A DNA stretch of 64,000 nt, taken from assembly GCF_001584615.1 (NCBI RefSeq), contig NZ_LQQC01000005.1, positions 53,158-117,157 on the forward strand, read 5' to 3'. Positions 1 to 8,059 of this stretch are shown piece by piece. Numbering within the stretch: the first letter of the stretch is position 1; every line of letters starts with the position of its first letter. The position numbers and the translations under genes were made by a program. The DNA comes from Brevibacterium ravenspurgense (GTDB lineage Bacteria > Actinomycetota > Actinomycetes > Actinomycetales > Brevibacteriaceae). The notes below the pieces were generated by a model. That model saw nothing but the letters and a program-made list of their open reading frames with translations. It did not search any database and had not been told where the DNA came from.

Positions 1-17
1 CACGAGGCAAGAAAAGG

Positions 18-63
18 CCCCGACCATTTGTGCATTGCCCTAGGGCAAGAGGCCTGGTCGGGG
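18..63. terminator. Compound hairpin, possible bidirectional terminator
   Basis: The arms CCCCGACCA (18-26) and TGGTCGGGG (55-63) are perfectly complementary. A second palindrome, TTGCCCTAGGGCAA (35-48), sits inside the loop. This is a strong stem at the left edge of the window, probably ending a gene that lies outside. There is no clear T-tract. Confidence 0.5.
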
Positions 64-225
64 ATCGATCGCAATTGACTCTACTCGTGGCGTTCCCTTG
101 AAACAAGGGTCGGCCCACATCGAAATCCACTTAAGGCAGAACTTGGTGCCGGTTGAGGAAATCAGCAATTTCAGCGACGCTGCCCCGATTTTTCACGACT
201 GTGATTTCAACAAACTCAGCTGCGA

Positions 226-468
226 TCATCTGTTAGCAAGGATGTCCAACGTTTCGCGCCAGTCGGCCCGAGCCTGATTCAAAAGCCTGTCGACATCCGC
301 CGCTCTCGCATCCACAGCGTAAGCCCCAGGTTTGCGGGGTCCCTCACCGTGAAGCGACTGCTCGGTGCACCCGCGCGTGATGGCAGATTCCGAAGCAGTT
401 TCGCCTCTTGCTTGGCCGCCGTCAGGACCTTCATAAGCCTCAGACCACAGCCTCTCACTGTTACTCAT
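226..468 (-). CDS. Small hypothetical protein
   Basis: An 80-residue reading frame from ATG 468, with a polar, charged composition and no membrane segment or known domain. The C-terminal part looks like a helical protein tail (DRLLNQARADWRETLDIL). The stretch GETASESAI recurs in the same frame in a degenerate copy near 4.3 kb on the same strand. That is the best sign that this frame is, or was, coding. A longer frame upstream to 522 is possible. No function can be assigned. Confidence 0.35.
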   Translation of the reverse strand: MSNSERLWSEAYEGPDGGQARGETASESAITRGCTEQSLHGEGPRKPGAYAVDARAADVDRLLNQARADWRETLDILANR

Positions 469-644
469 CAGCAACTCTCTGCCTCTACCGGACTGTCCAA
501 CGTACACTTCCCCAGCCGACACAAGCGTTTCGGAACAGACTATAAGCGGCGGGTGCCTTTCATTCTAGGGATCGCAAGTGGACATACCCCTGGGTTATAA
601 AAAGCAATATCTCTGAACTGCCATCAACAAGACACCACGACAAT

Positions 645-680
645 GAAGGAGCGTCCCAGGAAAACCCGGAACGCCCCTTC
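645..680. terminator. Hairpin downstream of duplicated ligase 3' end
   Basis: GAAGGAGCGT (645-654) pairs with ACGCCCCTTC (671-680), with one mismatch. The same hairpin lies behind the intact ligase gene at 4382-4417, so it was copied together with the gene end. It ends minus-strand transcription. Confidence 0.6.
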
Positions 681-705
681 ACTCCTCACGAGCCACCTAC
701 CACGC

Positions 706-1290
706 TCACTCCCCCGCGGATTCGCTCCTCACGGCATCACGCAGGCGGTGCTTGAGGATTTTGCCCGACGGGTTGCGCGGAATGTCCCTGTACAGCACCT
801 TCCTGGGCAGTTTGAACTTTGAGAGAGTCTGCGCTGCGTGCTCACGAATCGACTCCAGCGTGGGCGGGTTCTCCGGATCAGCCGGCACGACCACCGCAAC
901 AACCGTCTCCCCGTACACCTCGTGAAGATCACCCACAACAGCCACGTCCAGAACACCGGGGTGACCAGAGACAGCATTCTCCACCTCGGCGGAATAGATG
1001 TTCTTCCCACCGGAGATGATCATGTCCTTCATCCGGTCGACCAGCGTCATGAACCCATCAGATTCACGTTTTGCCAGGTCACCGGTGTGCAGCCAACCAT
1101 CCCGGATGGTCTTCGCGGTCTCTTCCGGCTTGTTCCAGTAGCCCTTCATCATCGATTCGGACTTAAGAATCATTTCGCCGACCTCACCTTCGGCAACATC
1201 ATTGCCCTCAGGGTCGACAATCCGATACACGCCATTCGGGTTCGCCCCACGGCCAGAAGCCCACGGGCGCTCCAAGATCTCCTCTTGCGC
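706..1290 (-). pseudogene. Duplicated C-terminal fragment of acyl-CoA ligase
   Basis: About 190 residues nearly identical to the C-terminal third of the intact AMP-ligase at 4443-6026. It includes the hinge and lid (DGWLHTGDLAKRESDGF, DRMKDMIISGGKNIYS) and the catalytic-lysine tail (NPSGKILKHRLR). The N-terminal domain with the ATP-binding P-loop is absent, so it cannot be an active ligase. Similarity stops abruptly near 1275-1290, where the sequence changes to the end of an LPxTG surface-protein gene. Only a few substitutions separate the copies, so the duplication is recent. A TTG codon at about 1275 could start translation, but this is most likely a recombination relic. Confidence 0.9.
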
Positions 1291-1961
1291 CTGACGAGAA
1301 CCACACCGGTTCCGATCAGTGCGAGCGCCAGGGCGACAGCTGCACCGATTTCAACACCGGTACGAGGCAACGGCAACTGCGGCTCTTCAGGCGCGGGCGG
1401 CGTCGGCGTAGGTGTTGTTTCCGGAGTGGGTTCCGGCGTCGGCTCCGGCGTCGGTTCCGGAGTGGGCTCAGGTGTTGGTGGTGGGATCTGCGTGTTCGTG
1501 ATGGTGAATCCATCCTTCGCATTGCCGCTCACCGTCGAAGTGAAGCCGTCCATGCTCAGCTCTTCAACCGAGTACTGAACCTCAATCTGTGTGCCGTCAA
1601 CGGTCTTCGTCTTCGGCAGGCCCTTGAAGGTGTGCTTCCAGCCGTTGTCAGCATTCAGCTCAACCGGGTCACCCACAGGTGTCGACTTACCATCGACAGT
1701 CTTCACCAGCTGCACCTTCGCTGGCACGGTCCACTCAGCATCCAGCTCGGAACCATCAGCAGCCTTCCACACCTTTTCGACGGACACTTCAGAAACCGGT
1801 GGAATCTGCGTGTTCGTGATGATGAAGCCGTTTTCAGCGTCACCAGACACTTCGGACTTGAATCCGCTGACCGCGACTTCTTCGACCGAGTAGGTTACGT
1901 CCAGTTTCTTGCCGTCAACCTGGTGTGCGACCACTTCTACGTCGAACGCTCCACCGCGCAC
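1170..1961 (-). pseudogene. 3' fragment of an LPxTG surface protein with Cna-B-type repeats, fused out of frame to ligase DNA
   Basis: The frame encodes two repeats of a Cna-B/SpaA-like fold. Each has the pattern VEKVWKAADGSELDAEWTVP and ends with the typical GFTITNTQIPP strand. A TPEP-repeat wall-spanning segment (about 1420-1480) and an LPRTG sortase signal (1356-1370) follow, then a hydrophobic span and the charged tail RRKRRS. The native stop is missing. Directly after the basic tail the frame runs into the duplicated ligase DNA and adds about 30 unrelated residues. The N-terminus is lost as well: the frame begins inside a repeat with no signal peptide. Family knowledge places such proteins among sortase-anchored adhesins or pilins. 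This copy has no export signal and is a remnant. Confidence 0.85.
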
Positions 1962-2108
1962 CAGAAGAAGTCACGGGCGCTGGGGCGGTTGGCGACGGCA
2001 TTGTATGGGCCGAGTGGACTGTGAACCCACCCGCCAAAAGGTGTCGGCAAACGCGGATGACTTGCCCCAAACCAGCCCGTAACGTAGTAAGCGGTTGACA
2101 ACTAGGCC

Positions 2109-2146
2109 AAGACCCCCAGACGCTCGGTAGCCCGTCTGGGGGTCTT
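2109..2146. terminator. Perfect 14-bp hairpin upstream of HNH gene
   Basis: AAGACCCCCAGACG (2109-2122) pairs perfectly with CGTCTGGGGGTCTT (2133-2146) around a 10-base loop. It lies between the broken surface-protein gene and the HNH gene. It resembles a phage-type intrinsic terminator and may come from prophage DNA. Confidence 0.65.
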
Positions 2147-2168
2147 GCCGTATTCGTGGGAGGTGGGT

Positions 2169-2549
2169 GTGGTACCGAGGAAACCGAAACGCTCCTGCTC
2201 CCAACCCGGCTGCCCAGAACTCACCGACCACCGCTTCTGCCCGGCTCACGCTCGTGCAGAAGACGAGCGGTACCGGACGTATCAGCGTGACCCTGCGATC
2301 AACAAGCGCTACGACCACCGCCGGCGCAAAATCCGCAACGCCTACATCCAAGCCCACCCGTTGTGCGAACAGTGCCAGACTCAGGGGCGTGTGACGCCAG
2401 CCCAAGAGGTTGACCACATCGTCCCGCTCGAAGATGGTGGCACGCATGATGAGGCGAACCTGCAAGCCTTGTGTAAGCCGTGTCATTCGTCCAAGACTGC
2501 GCGTGGTAACGACAGGTGGAGATACCGACGGCATGTGTATAAGAAATAA
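2169..2549 (+). CDS. HNH endonuclease, phage-type
   Basis: A 126-residue protein with a C-terminal HNH zinc-finger nuclease domain. CEQC and CKPCH supply the four zinc cysteines, and DHIVPLEDGG followed by NLQALC is the ββα-metal catalytic core. A further cysteine cluster lies near the N-terminus. GTG 2169 is chosen because GGAGG stands 5-6 bases upstream; a TTG at 2145 is in frame but falls inside the terminator hairpin. Small HNH proteins of this size are typical next to terminase genes of tailed phages. No terminase, portal or capsid gene follows here, so this is probably an isolated prophage remnant that may still encode an intact nuclease. Confidence 0.85.
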   Translation: MVPRKPKRSCSQPGCPELTDHRFCPAHARAEDERYRTYQRDPAINKRYDHRRRKIRNAYIQAHPLCEQCQTQGRVTPAQEVDHIVPLEDGGTHDEANLQALCKPCHSSKTARGNDRWRYRRHVYKK

Positions 2550-2585
2550 TATGAGTAAGTTTGAACTGGGAAAGTATCACTGTTT

Positions 2586-2798
2586 TTACGGCGATGGCAT
2601 GGGAGCGGGAGTAGCTGACTCCATTCGCTCTTTATTCCAATAATCACTCTGTTCAACAGGCGCTTGCGTTGATGTTGGAGAGTCCTGCACTGGAGTAGCT
2701 TGCCGTGAATAAAAGGCAAGAAAAACTATCCCGATCACAAGGCAGATAATAAATATTGCGACCGATATAGGCAACCAACGCCTCTTTGTCAGGCTCAT
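2586..2798 (-). CDS. Small single-pass membrane protein
   Basis: 70 residues: a short basic start (MSLTKRR), one strongly hydrophobic helix (about residues 9-30), then a Thr/Ser/Pro-rich polar tail. The N-in topology implies an extracytoplasmic tail. Its ATG overlaps the stop of the upstream serine-protease remnant (ATGA), so the two were translationally coupled and the small protein may have served the protease. I recognise no family. Base composition here is lower in GC than in the neighbours, which suggests acquired DNA. Confidence 0.5.
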   Translation of the reverse strand: MSLTKRRWLPISVAIFIICLVIGIVFLAFYSRQATPVQDSPTSTQAPVEQSDYWNKERMESATPAPMPSP

Positions 2799-3172
2799 TT
2801 AATACCTTGGAAAAGATTTTTTACCGCGTCATCGAAAGGTGTAGAAATCAGTAACTTACTTCCTGAAGTTGTACGGCGAGATGTTACACCGAAAACATGT
2901 CCCAGATTCGCATCGATTCTTGTTCGTAGCCAGGGGCCTCCACTTGCTCCACCGGTCATGTCGCAGGGCATTATCATGTCGCTGGACCAGAAACGCCACT
3001 TCTTGGTATTCCCATCACAGTAGTAAGGAGTTGTGCCATCGTAGGGTTTTTCTGCAGGCCAACCCCATATTCTCACTCCAGTTTGATTGTGTCCATAGTT
3101 ATAAGCAAGTCCATTGCCACCGGCTTCCAGGCCACTCGAACAAGCCCTTCCCAGCTTTCCACATACCAGCTC
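2795..3172 (-). pseudogene. C-terminal remnant of a secreted trypsin-like serine protease
   Basis: The frame contains the catalytic-serine motif TGGASGGPW (around 2931-2955) and the preceding strand GVRIWGWPAEKPYDG. This is the pattern of chymotrypsin-fold actinobacterial proteases. The open frame can be read back to about 3120 (NGLAYNYGHNQTG), then becomes unrelated and meets a stop at 3173-3175. The His and Asp of the triad and the signal peptide are missing. Plausible protease-like sequence does not continue convincingly in another frame, so the 5' part is deleted or shifted. Non-functional. Confidence 0.7.
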
Positions 3173-3515
3173 TCAATGGGGGCCATAACACAGTTATGTC
3201 TCACGTGACTTACTCGGCCAAGGTTCATGAAGAACAACATGCAAGCAGGCCCGAGGACGTGCACTGACGGACCTGAGTCGCTGTGCCCCCTTGAGCCCCC
3301 ACCTCACAAGCGGAACTGGAAGACGCCTGATCGGCTGAATCTCCACCTCGTACGTGGGTGATGTGTCCTGGAGCCCAGGACGCATCGCCCACTTTGCTTT
3401 TGGGATACTCTCGACCCGCTTAACCCTCAAGCCTCACAAAGCCCCCTCTTTCGTAACAATCGCGGGGCACTATCCGGCAAACTACGTCACCTGGTTCATG
3501 AAAAAGGACCCTGCC
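3173..3515. other. Stretch with no convincing gene
   Basis: Short frames exist on both strands, but none has a good ribosome site, domain or actinobacterial codon bias. It lies between the protease remnant and a small frameshifted membrane gene. I see no repeat, terminator or RNA gene in it. Confidence 0.4.
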
Positions 3516-3690
3516 ATGGCGAAATTGGGTCTGAAACTTCCCGCGCCGATCAAAGTGCTCATCATCGGCTTCATCATGATGCTGGCCTTGCGATCATCAC
3601 CGAAACCTTCTGGCTTCTGTGCGAGCTGATCACCCTTATCTACGCAACCCTGCGGACTCACTTCGGACCAACCACCCCGCCAACTGTCAG
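3516..3690 (+). pseudogene. Frameshifted small membrane protein
   Basis: ATG 3516 follows AAGGA with good spacing and starts MAKLGLKLPAPIKVLIIGF, a basic start plus hydrophobic helix. The frame turns poor after MMLAL and stops at 3629. A one-base shift near 3590 restores a second hydrophobic run (LAIITETFWLLCELITLIYA) that continues past 3680. The two halves together make a credible two-helix membrane protein of about 60 residues. The split could be a real mutation or a sequencing error. Confidence 0.35.
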
Positions 3691-3691
3691 C

Positions 3692-4063
3692 TCAGCTGAG
3701 GTCACTGATCGACGGCAAACGCGACGGATAGTCGTCGCTGAAGCTGGAGAACTCCAACCAGCCGATAAACCCGCCACTCACAAACAAGTTCGCCTGCCAT
3801 GGCGTACCGTTGACGTCCATCACCAAGACAACGTGCTGCTCGGTTGAAGCACGGTAGTCACCGCCATGATCAGCCTCGCCCTTGCGGTTCTGATATGCGA
3901 AATCAAGGCACGGGCAATTGTCCAACTCGCACCCGGACTCAACCATCAGGCAGTCAACCTGCTGGGTTAGTTTTGCCCGGTCAATGTCCGCCGCGGTGTC
4001 GACCCACCCATGCTCACACATGTGCCGGACGAAGCCGGTTTCCTCTTGCGTCAGCGCACGCAC
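3692..4063 (-). CDS. Hypothetical cytoplasmic protein
   Basis: 123 residues from GTG 4063, preceded by AAGGTGG at suitable distance. The C-terminal half (VNGTPWQANLFVSGGFIGWLEF, broken here only by family-like turns) resembles small proteins that end in a β-strand-rich WLE segment. A cluster of cysteines (CELDNCPCLDF) in the middle could bind a metal. It overlaps the upstream small gene by 13 bases, indicating co-translation. No pathway can be named. The pair may be an effector/immunity or toxin/antitoxin unit, but this is only suggested by size and overlap. Confidence 0.6.
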   Translation of the reverse strand: MRALTQEETGFVRHMCEHGWVDTAADIDRAKLTQQVDCLMVESGCELDNCPCLDFAYQNRKGEADHGGDYRASTEQHVVLVMDVNGTPWQANLFVSGGFIGWLEFSSFSDDYPSRLPSISDLS

Positions 4064-4239
4064 CGGCCCACCACCTTCGGTCTCTTGAAGACTAATCCGC
4101 TGTTGATAACAGCGAACACCTCGGCCAGGTTTTCAACCTCATCAACCGACAAATAGTCGTACGTACCGCGGTCAACGACACACAGTGATTTCAGTTTGTC
4201 GTCGAGATCAGTAAGCACTGCGACCATGGCACAGATCAT
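4051..4239 (-). CDS. Small hypothetical protein overlapping the next gene
   Basis: Up to 62 residues. The likely core begins MVAVLTDLDDKLKSL, and either ATG 4239 or ATG 4227 could be the start; neither has an ideal ribosome site. It is acidic in the middle and basic at the end, with no membrane helix. The stop overlaps the GTG of the following gene by 13 bases, so both belong to one operon. No family is recognised. The N-terminal region may have been cut by the remnant that precedes it. Confidence 0.4.
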   Translation of the reverse strand: MICAMVAVLTDLDDKLKSLCVVDRGTYDYLSVDEVENLAEVFAVINSGLVFKRPKVVGRCVR

Positions 4240-4247
4240 ATTCCCTC

Positions 4248-4375
4248 AAGGTGCTGACTCGGCACATTCTGTCGATACAGAAACCAAGCCCGGCAAGGCA
4301 AACGACCCTGCAACCACCCGATGGCGGATTCCGACGCAGTTTCGCCTTTTCCATGGCCGCCTTCTGGTCCGCCAC
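4248..4375 (-). pseudogene. Remnant related to the small gene at 226-468
   Basis: In one minus-strand frame this DNA reads GPEGGHGKGETASESAI, against GPDGGQARGETASESAI in the copy near 390. Third-position differences dominate. After that the two diverge, and the frame stops at about 4237. Together with the duplicated ligase end it shows that copying involved DNA downstream of the ligase as well, with later loss of about 200 bases here or gain in the other copy. Confidence 0.4.
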
Positions 4376-4381
4376 ACCAGT

Positions 4382-4417
4382 GAAGGGGCATCCCAGGAAG
4401 ACCCGGAACGCTCCTTC
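4382..4417. terminator. Hairpin downstream of acyl-CoA ligase
   Basis: GAAGGGGCAT (4382-4391) pairs with ACGCTCCTTC (4408-4417), allowing two G-T wobbles. It sits just past the ligase stop on the minus strand and has a near copy at 645-680. Confidence 0.6.
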
Positions 4418-4442
4418 ACTCCTCACGAGCCACCTACCGGGA

Positions 4443-6026
4443 TCACTCCCCCGCGGATTCGGCCCTCACGGCATCACGCAGGCGGTGCTTGAGGATTTTG
4501 CCCGACGGGTTGCGCGGAATGTCCCTGTACAGCACCTTCCTGGGCAGTTTGAACTTTGAGAGAGTCTGCGCTGCGTGCTCACGAATCGATTCCAGCGTGG
4601 GCGGGTTCTCCGGGTCAGCCGGCACGACCACCGCAACAACCGTCTCCCCGTAGACCTCGTGCAGATCACCCACAACAGCCACGTCCAGAACACCGGGGTG
4701 ACCAGAGACAGCATTCTCCACCTCGGCGGAATAGATGTTCTTCCCACCGGAGATGATCATGTCCTTCATCCGGTCGACCAGCGTCATGAACCCATCAGAT
4801 TCACGTTTTGCCAGGTCACCGGTGTGCAGCCAACCATCCCGGATGGTCTTCGCGGTCTCTTCCGGCTTGTTCCAGTAGCCCTTCATCATCGATTCGGACT
4901 TAAGAATCATTTCGCCGACCTCACCTTCGGCAACATCATTGCCCTCAGGGTCGACAATCCGATACACGCCATTCGGGTTCGCCCCACGGCCAGAAGCCCA
5001 CGGGCGCTGAAGAATCTCCTCGTGCGTGAGCACCGCCCCACCGGGACCACCCTCAGTCAGGCCCGTACCCTGGGTCAGCCGAGCATTCGGGAACGCATCA
5101 ATAACCCTGGTGACCAGCGAACCCGGCATGGGTGCCGCCCCGTAGAAGATCCGCTGCATCGACGAAACGTCAATGCTTTCCACATTCGGCACCCGCAGCA
5201 TGAGCGCCAACATGGTCGGCACCGCAAACGTGAACGTGCACTTGTGTTTTTCAATTGCGTTAAGCGCATCCTGCGGGTCGAACGTCGGACGGATGACGAT
5301 CGCGCCAGCGGCCAGAATCGTGGGGAACAGAACGTTCGTCAACGGCGCCGAGTGGTACATCGGCGCAATCATCAGCACCCGCTCACCCTCGTGCAGACCC
5401 GTGCTCAAGCCCAGCGACAGACCGGCCCAAATGGCCGCGTGATGATCCAGGACCGCTCCCTTGGGATTACCCGTAGTTCCCGAGGTGTAAAGAATGAGCG
5501 CGTTATCGCTCTCCTCTACCGCTGTGCCCAGGTTGGTGTCATCGGCCCGGGTTGCCAGGGCGAGCGCGTCTGTGAACCGGTCAGCACCCGGGGTCGAGGG
5601 GTCAACAGGACCGAGGCTCAGACCGATGGGGGCTTCGGGGGCGGGGGTCTCTTCTTCCCCACCGCCGAGGTGGTTGAAGGCATCCGCTGATGGCTTGGCA
5701 AGTGCCGGGTGGGCAACAAAGGCCTTCGCACCGGAGTCACGCAGGAAGTACGCCAGTTCCGGGCCCGTGGACTGGGGGTTGGCCGGGGACAGAACAGCCC
5801 CGAGCTTGAACACCGCATAGGCGGCAACCACGAAGTACGGGCTGTTGATGCTGTTGAGAACCACGCGGTCACCCTTGCCCACACCGTGATCGGCCAGCAC
5901 TCGGGCGAACTGATTGGCCGCGGCATTCAGCTGCGGATAGGACATGGTGAGCTCGTCGCTGATGAGCGCTGTGGCCTCAGGCCGGCGCTGTGCTGTGCGT
6001 TCAAGAATGGTGGACAAGTGGGCCAT
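4443..6026 (-). CDS. AMP-dependent fatty-acyl-CoA ligase
   Basis: A 527-residue adenylate-forming enzyme that would activate a carboxylic acid with ATP and join it to CoA. The P-loop YTSGTTGNPKGAV is at about residues 180-192, the hinge and lid motif GWLHTGDLA with DRMKDMIISGGKN lies in the C-terminal third, and the catalytic lysine is K510 in NPSGK. Length is normal for fadD-like medium or long-chain ligases. ATG 6026 follows GAAAGGAT at good spacing. It is divergent from a TetR regulator and an acyl-CoA dehydrogenase, which suggests a small β-oxidation regulon for a particular acid. A short acidic insertion (about residues 121-135) is rich in Glu and Pro. The substrate is unknown. Confidence 0.9.
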   Translation of the reverse strand: MAHLSTILERTAQRRPEATALISDELTMSYPQLNAAANQFARVLADHGVGKGDRVVLNSINSPYFVVAAYAVFKLGAVLSPANPQSTGPELAYFLRDSGAKAFVAHPALAKPSADAFNHLGGGEEETPAPEAPIGLSLGPVDPSTPGADRFTDALALATRADDTNLGTAVEESDNALILYTSGTTGNPKGAVLDHHAAIWAGLSLGLSTGLHEGERVLMIAPMYHSAPLTNVLFPTILAAGAIVIRPTFDPQDALNAIEKHKCTFTFAVPTMLALMLRVPNVESIDVSSMQRIFYGAAPMPGSLVTRVIDAFPNARLTQGTGLTEGGPGGAVLTHEEILQRPWASGRGANPNGVYRIVDPEGNDVAEGEVGEMILKSESMMKGYWNKPEETAKTIRDGWLHTGDLAKRESDGFMTLVDRMKDMIISGGKNIYSAEVENAVSGHPGVLDVAVVGDLHEVYGETVVAVVVPADPENPPTLESIREHAAQTLSKFKLPRKVLYRDIPRNPSGKILKHRLRDAVRAESAGE

Positions 6027-6094
6027 GGGTGATCCTTTCGCGTCTTTGAGATGGTCATCCCGACCTACGGGGGCTCTCCTTCAAACCCCTGTTG

Positions 6095-6130
6095 TTCTCC
6101 AAGTGTATTGGTTATTATCCATTTGGAGAA
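6095..6130. promoter_or_regulatory. Probable TetR operator in divergent promoter
   Basis: TTCTCCAAGTG (6095-6105) and CATTTGGAGAA (6120-6130) form an inverted repeat matching at 10 of 11 positions. It lies between the ligase start and the TetR start. The spacer contains AT-rich hexamers that could serve as -10 elements in either direction (GATAAT read on the minus strand). Size and place fit a site bound by the adjacent TetR protein, controlling both transcripts. Confidence 0.55.
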
Positions 6131-6217
6131 GAGTGAAGACCGGGACTTCGGAAACATCCGAAACCACTGGCCCGAAAACGGCCTCACAACGGGACCCCAA
6201 CACGAGAGGACACGCAC

Positions 6218-6859
6218 ATGGCTGACGTGACACGCAGCGATATGTCCTCAAAAGCGCGCATCCGCACAGCAGCGCTCAAACTGTTCGCAGCACACGGCCA
6301 CCACGCTGTGTCACTGCGGCAAATCGCCGAAGCCACCCCGATTGCCCACGGCTCGGTCGTCCACCATTTCGGCAGCAAAGCCGGGCTCATCCGGGCAATC
6401 GAAGATGACATCCTCGCCCGTCTGAGGGAAGCCCTCGACGACCTCCCACCCGACATCAGCACCGCCGAGGAACTGCGTCGGATCCGCGACGCCAACGTCG
6501 GGCGCTTGCTGGAGGCCAACCCCGAGATCGTCGACTACACCCGGCGCATCCTGCTGGCCCCGGGAGCGGATGCCGAGGGCGCCTCGGGCCTGGCCCACCG
6601 GATAACCGAACTCACCCGCGACGTGATCCGGGGTGCCCGCAGTGCCGGCTTTTCCACCTCGACTGGGCCCGAAGCAGTCCAAGTAGCCGAACTCCTGGTG
6701 CGCTACCTGGGCCGGCTCTTCCTGGTGCCCATGCTCGACCACATATGGGACGGCCTCGAAAACTCAGACGGACTGCCCCCGCGCAGCACCACTGACCTTG
6801 CCGTCCGTGTCACCTACACAAGCGACACAACCGAACCCCACACAAAGGAGCACACATGA
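6218..6859 (+). CDS. TetR-family regulator of acyl-CoA metabolism
   Basis: 213 residues with an N-terminal TetR helix-turn-helix (about residues 14-60: KARIRTAALKLFAAHG, then SLRQIAEATPIAHGSVVHHF) and an all-helical ligand domain. It has the length and arrangement of fatty-acid-responsive repressors. ATG 6218 is preceded by GAGAGG. The stop overlaps the start of the acyl-CoA dehydrogenase by 4 bases, so the two are co-translated, and the ligase gene is divergent. The inferred role is repression of both units until an acyl-CoA ligand binds. The palindrome at 6095-6130 is the likely operator. Confidence 0.85.
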   Translation: MADVTRSDMSSKARIRTAALKLFAAHGHHAVSLRQIAEATPIAHGSVVHHFGSKAGLIRAIEDDILARLREALDDLPPDISTAEELRRIRDANVGRLLEANPEIVDYTRRILLAPGADAEGASGLAHRITELTRDVIRGARSAGFSTSTGPEAVQVAELLVRYLGRLFLVPMLDHIWDGLENSDGLPPRSTTDLAVRVTYTSDTTEPHTKEHT

Positions 6860-8046
6860 TCCTGGATAACTACCGCGGAACCTGGGAAGACGAAGACACC
6901 AGCGAACTGCGCAAACTGACCCGCGAATTCATCGCCAACGAAATCACACCCCACCAGGAACGCTATGCCGAACAGCACCGCGTTGACCGCGACGTGTGGC
7001 GCAAAGCCGGGCAGGCCGGGCTGCTGTGCATCTCGGTGCCCGAAGAATACGGCGGCGGAGGCGGCGACTTCCGCCACGAAGCGATTGTGCTGCACGAACA
7101 GGGACTCGCCTTCGACGACGCGTGGGGCTACTCCGTGCACTCGTCCATCTGCGCGCACTACATCCTCGAATACGGCACCGAAGAACAGAAAAAAGCCTGG
7201 CTGCCGAAACTGGCCTCCGGCGAATACGTCGCAGCAATCGCCATGACCGAACCCGGCACCGGATCCGACCTGCAGTCCATCCGCACAAAGGCTGTGCGCG
7301 ATGGCGACGAATGGGTCATCAACGGCTCCAAAACCTTCATCACCAACGGCACCCACTGCGACCTGGTGATCATCGTGGCCCGCACCTCGGACGAACCCGG
7401 GGCCAAGGGAATCTCGCTCATCGTCGCCGAAGTCGGCGGCGAAGACGTTGTCGGTGATTCTGGAACGTGGGCGACTGGCTTTGAGCGCGGCCGCGTGCTC
7501 GACAAAATGGGCATGCGCGGACAGGACACACGCGAACTGTTCTTCACCGACATGCGGGTTCCGGTTGGGAATGTGCTTGGCGGCGAGGCCGGCGAAGACA
7601 AGGGCTTCTACCAGCTGATGAACCAGCTGCCGCAGGAACGTCTGGCGATTGCCGTCGGCGGTGCCGGAGTCGCCGAAGCCGCAGTGCGGGCGGGTATTTC
7701 TTATGCCAAGGACCGTGAAGCGTTCGGAGTGCCGATCGTCAAATTCCAGAACACCAAATTCGTTCTGGCCGAAGCATCCACCGAAGCACTGGCCGTACGC
7801 ACGTTCGTCGACCACGCGATTGCCGAACACACCGCTGGCAAGCTTTCCACCGAAAAGGCCTCAGCCGCCAAATACTGGGCAACCGACATGCAGAACACCA
7901 TCGTCGACAAAGTGCTGCAGGTCTTCGGCGGCTACGGCTTCATGAACGAATACCCCATCGCGAGGACTTTAGTCCGAAGCGATGAACAGAAGATCTACGG
8001 CGGCACAAACGAAATCATGAAGGAACTCATCGGCCGGGGGTTGTGA
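6856..8046 (+). CDS. Acyl-CoA dehydrogenase
   Basis: A 396-residue FAD flavoprotein catalysing the first oxidation of an acyl-CoA. FAD/substrate motifs are present: MTEPGTGSDLQSI (about residues 132-144), the WVINGSKTFITNG strand, DREAFGVPIVKFQ and the C-terminal QVFGGYGF and IYGGTNEIM. The usual C-terminal catalytic Glu of medium-chain enzymes is Gly here (YGGT). The Glu in PQERLAI matches the position used by long-chain and isovaleryl-CoA dehydrogenases, so the substrate is probably long or branched. The ATG overlaps the TetR stop. It forms a functional set with the ligase on the other side of the promoter. Confidence 0.92.
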   Translation: MILDNYRGTWEDEDTSELRKLTREFIANEITPHQERYAEQHRVDRDVWRKAGQAGLLCISVPEEYGGGGGDFRHEAIVLHEQGLAFDDAWGYSVHSSICAHYILEYGTEEQKKAWLPKLASGEYVAAIAMTEPGTGSDLQSIRTKAVRDGDEWVINGSKTFITNGTHCDLVIIVARTSDEPGAKGISLIVAEVGGEDVVGDSGTWATGFERGRVLDKMGMRGQDTRELFFTDMRVPVGNVLGGEAGEDKGFYQLMNQLPQERLAIAVGGAGVAEAAVRAGISYAKDREAFGVPIVKFQNTKFVLAEASTEALAVRTFVDHAIAEHTAGKLSTEKASAAKYWATDMQNTIVDKVLQVFGGYGFMNEYPIARTLVRSDEQKIYGGTNEIMKELIGRGL

Positions 8047-8059
8047 GTTACCAGCGCCG

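Noticed and set aside
4443..8046. A complete β-oxidation operon
   Set aside because: Only ligase, regulator and acyl-CoA dehydrogenase are present. No hydratase or thiolase is nearby, and the hydroxyacyl-CoA dehydrogenase at 61 kb is distant and broken.
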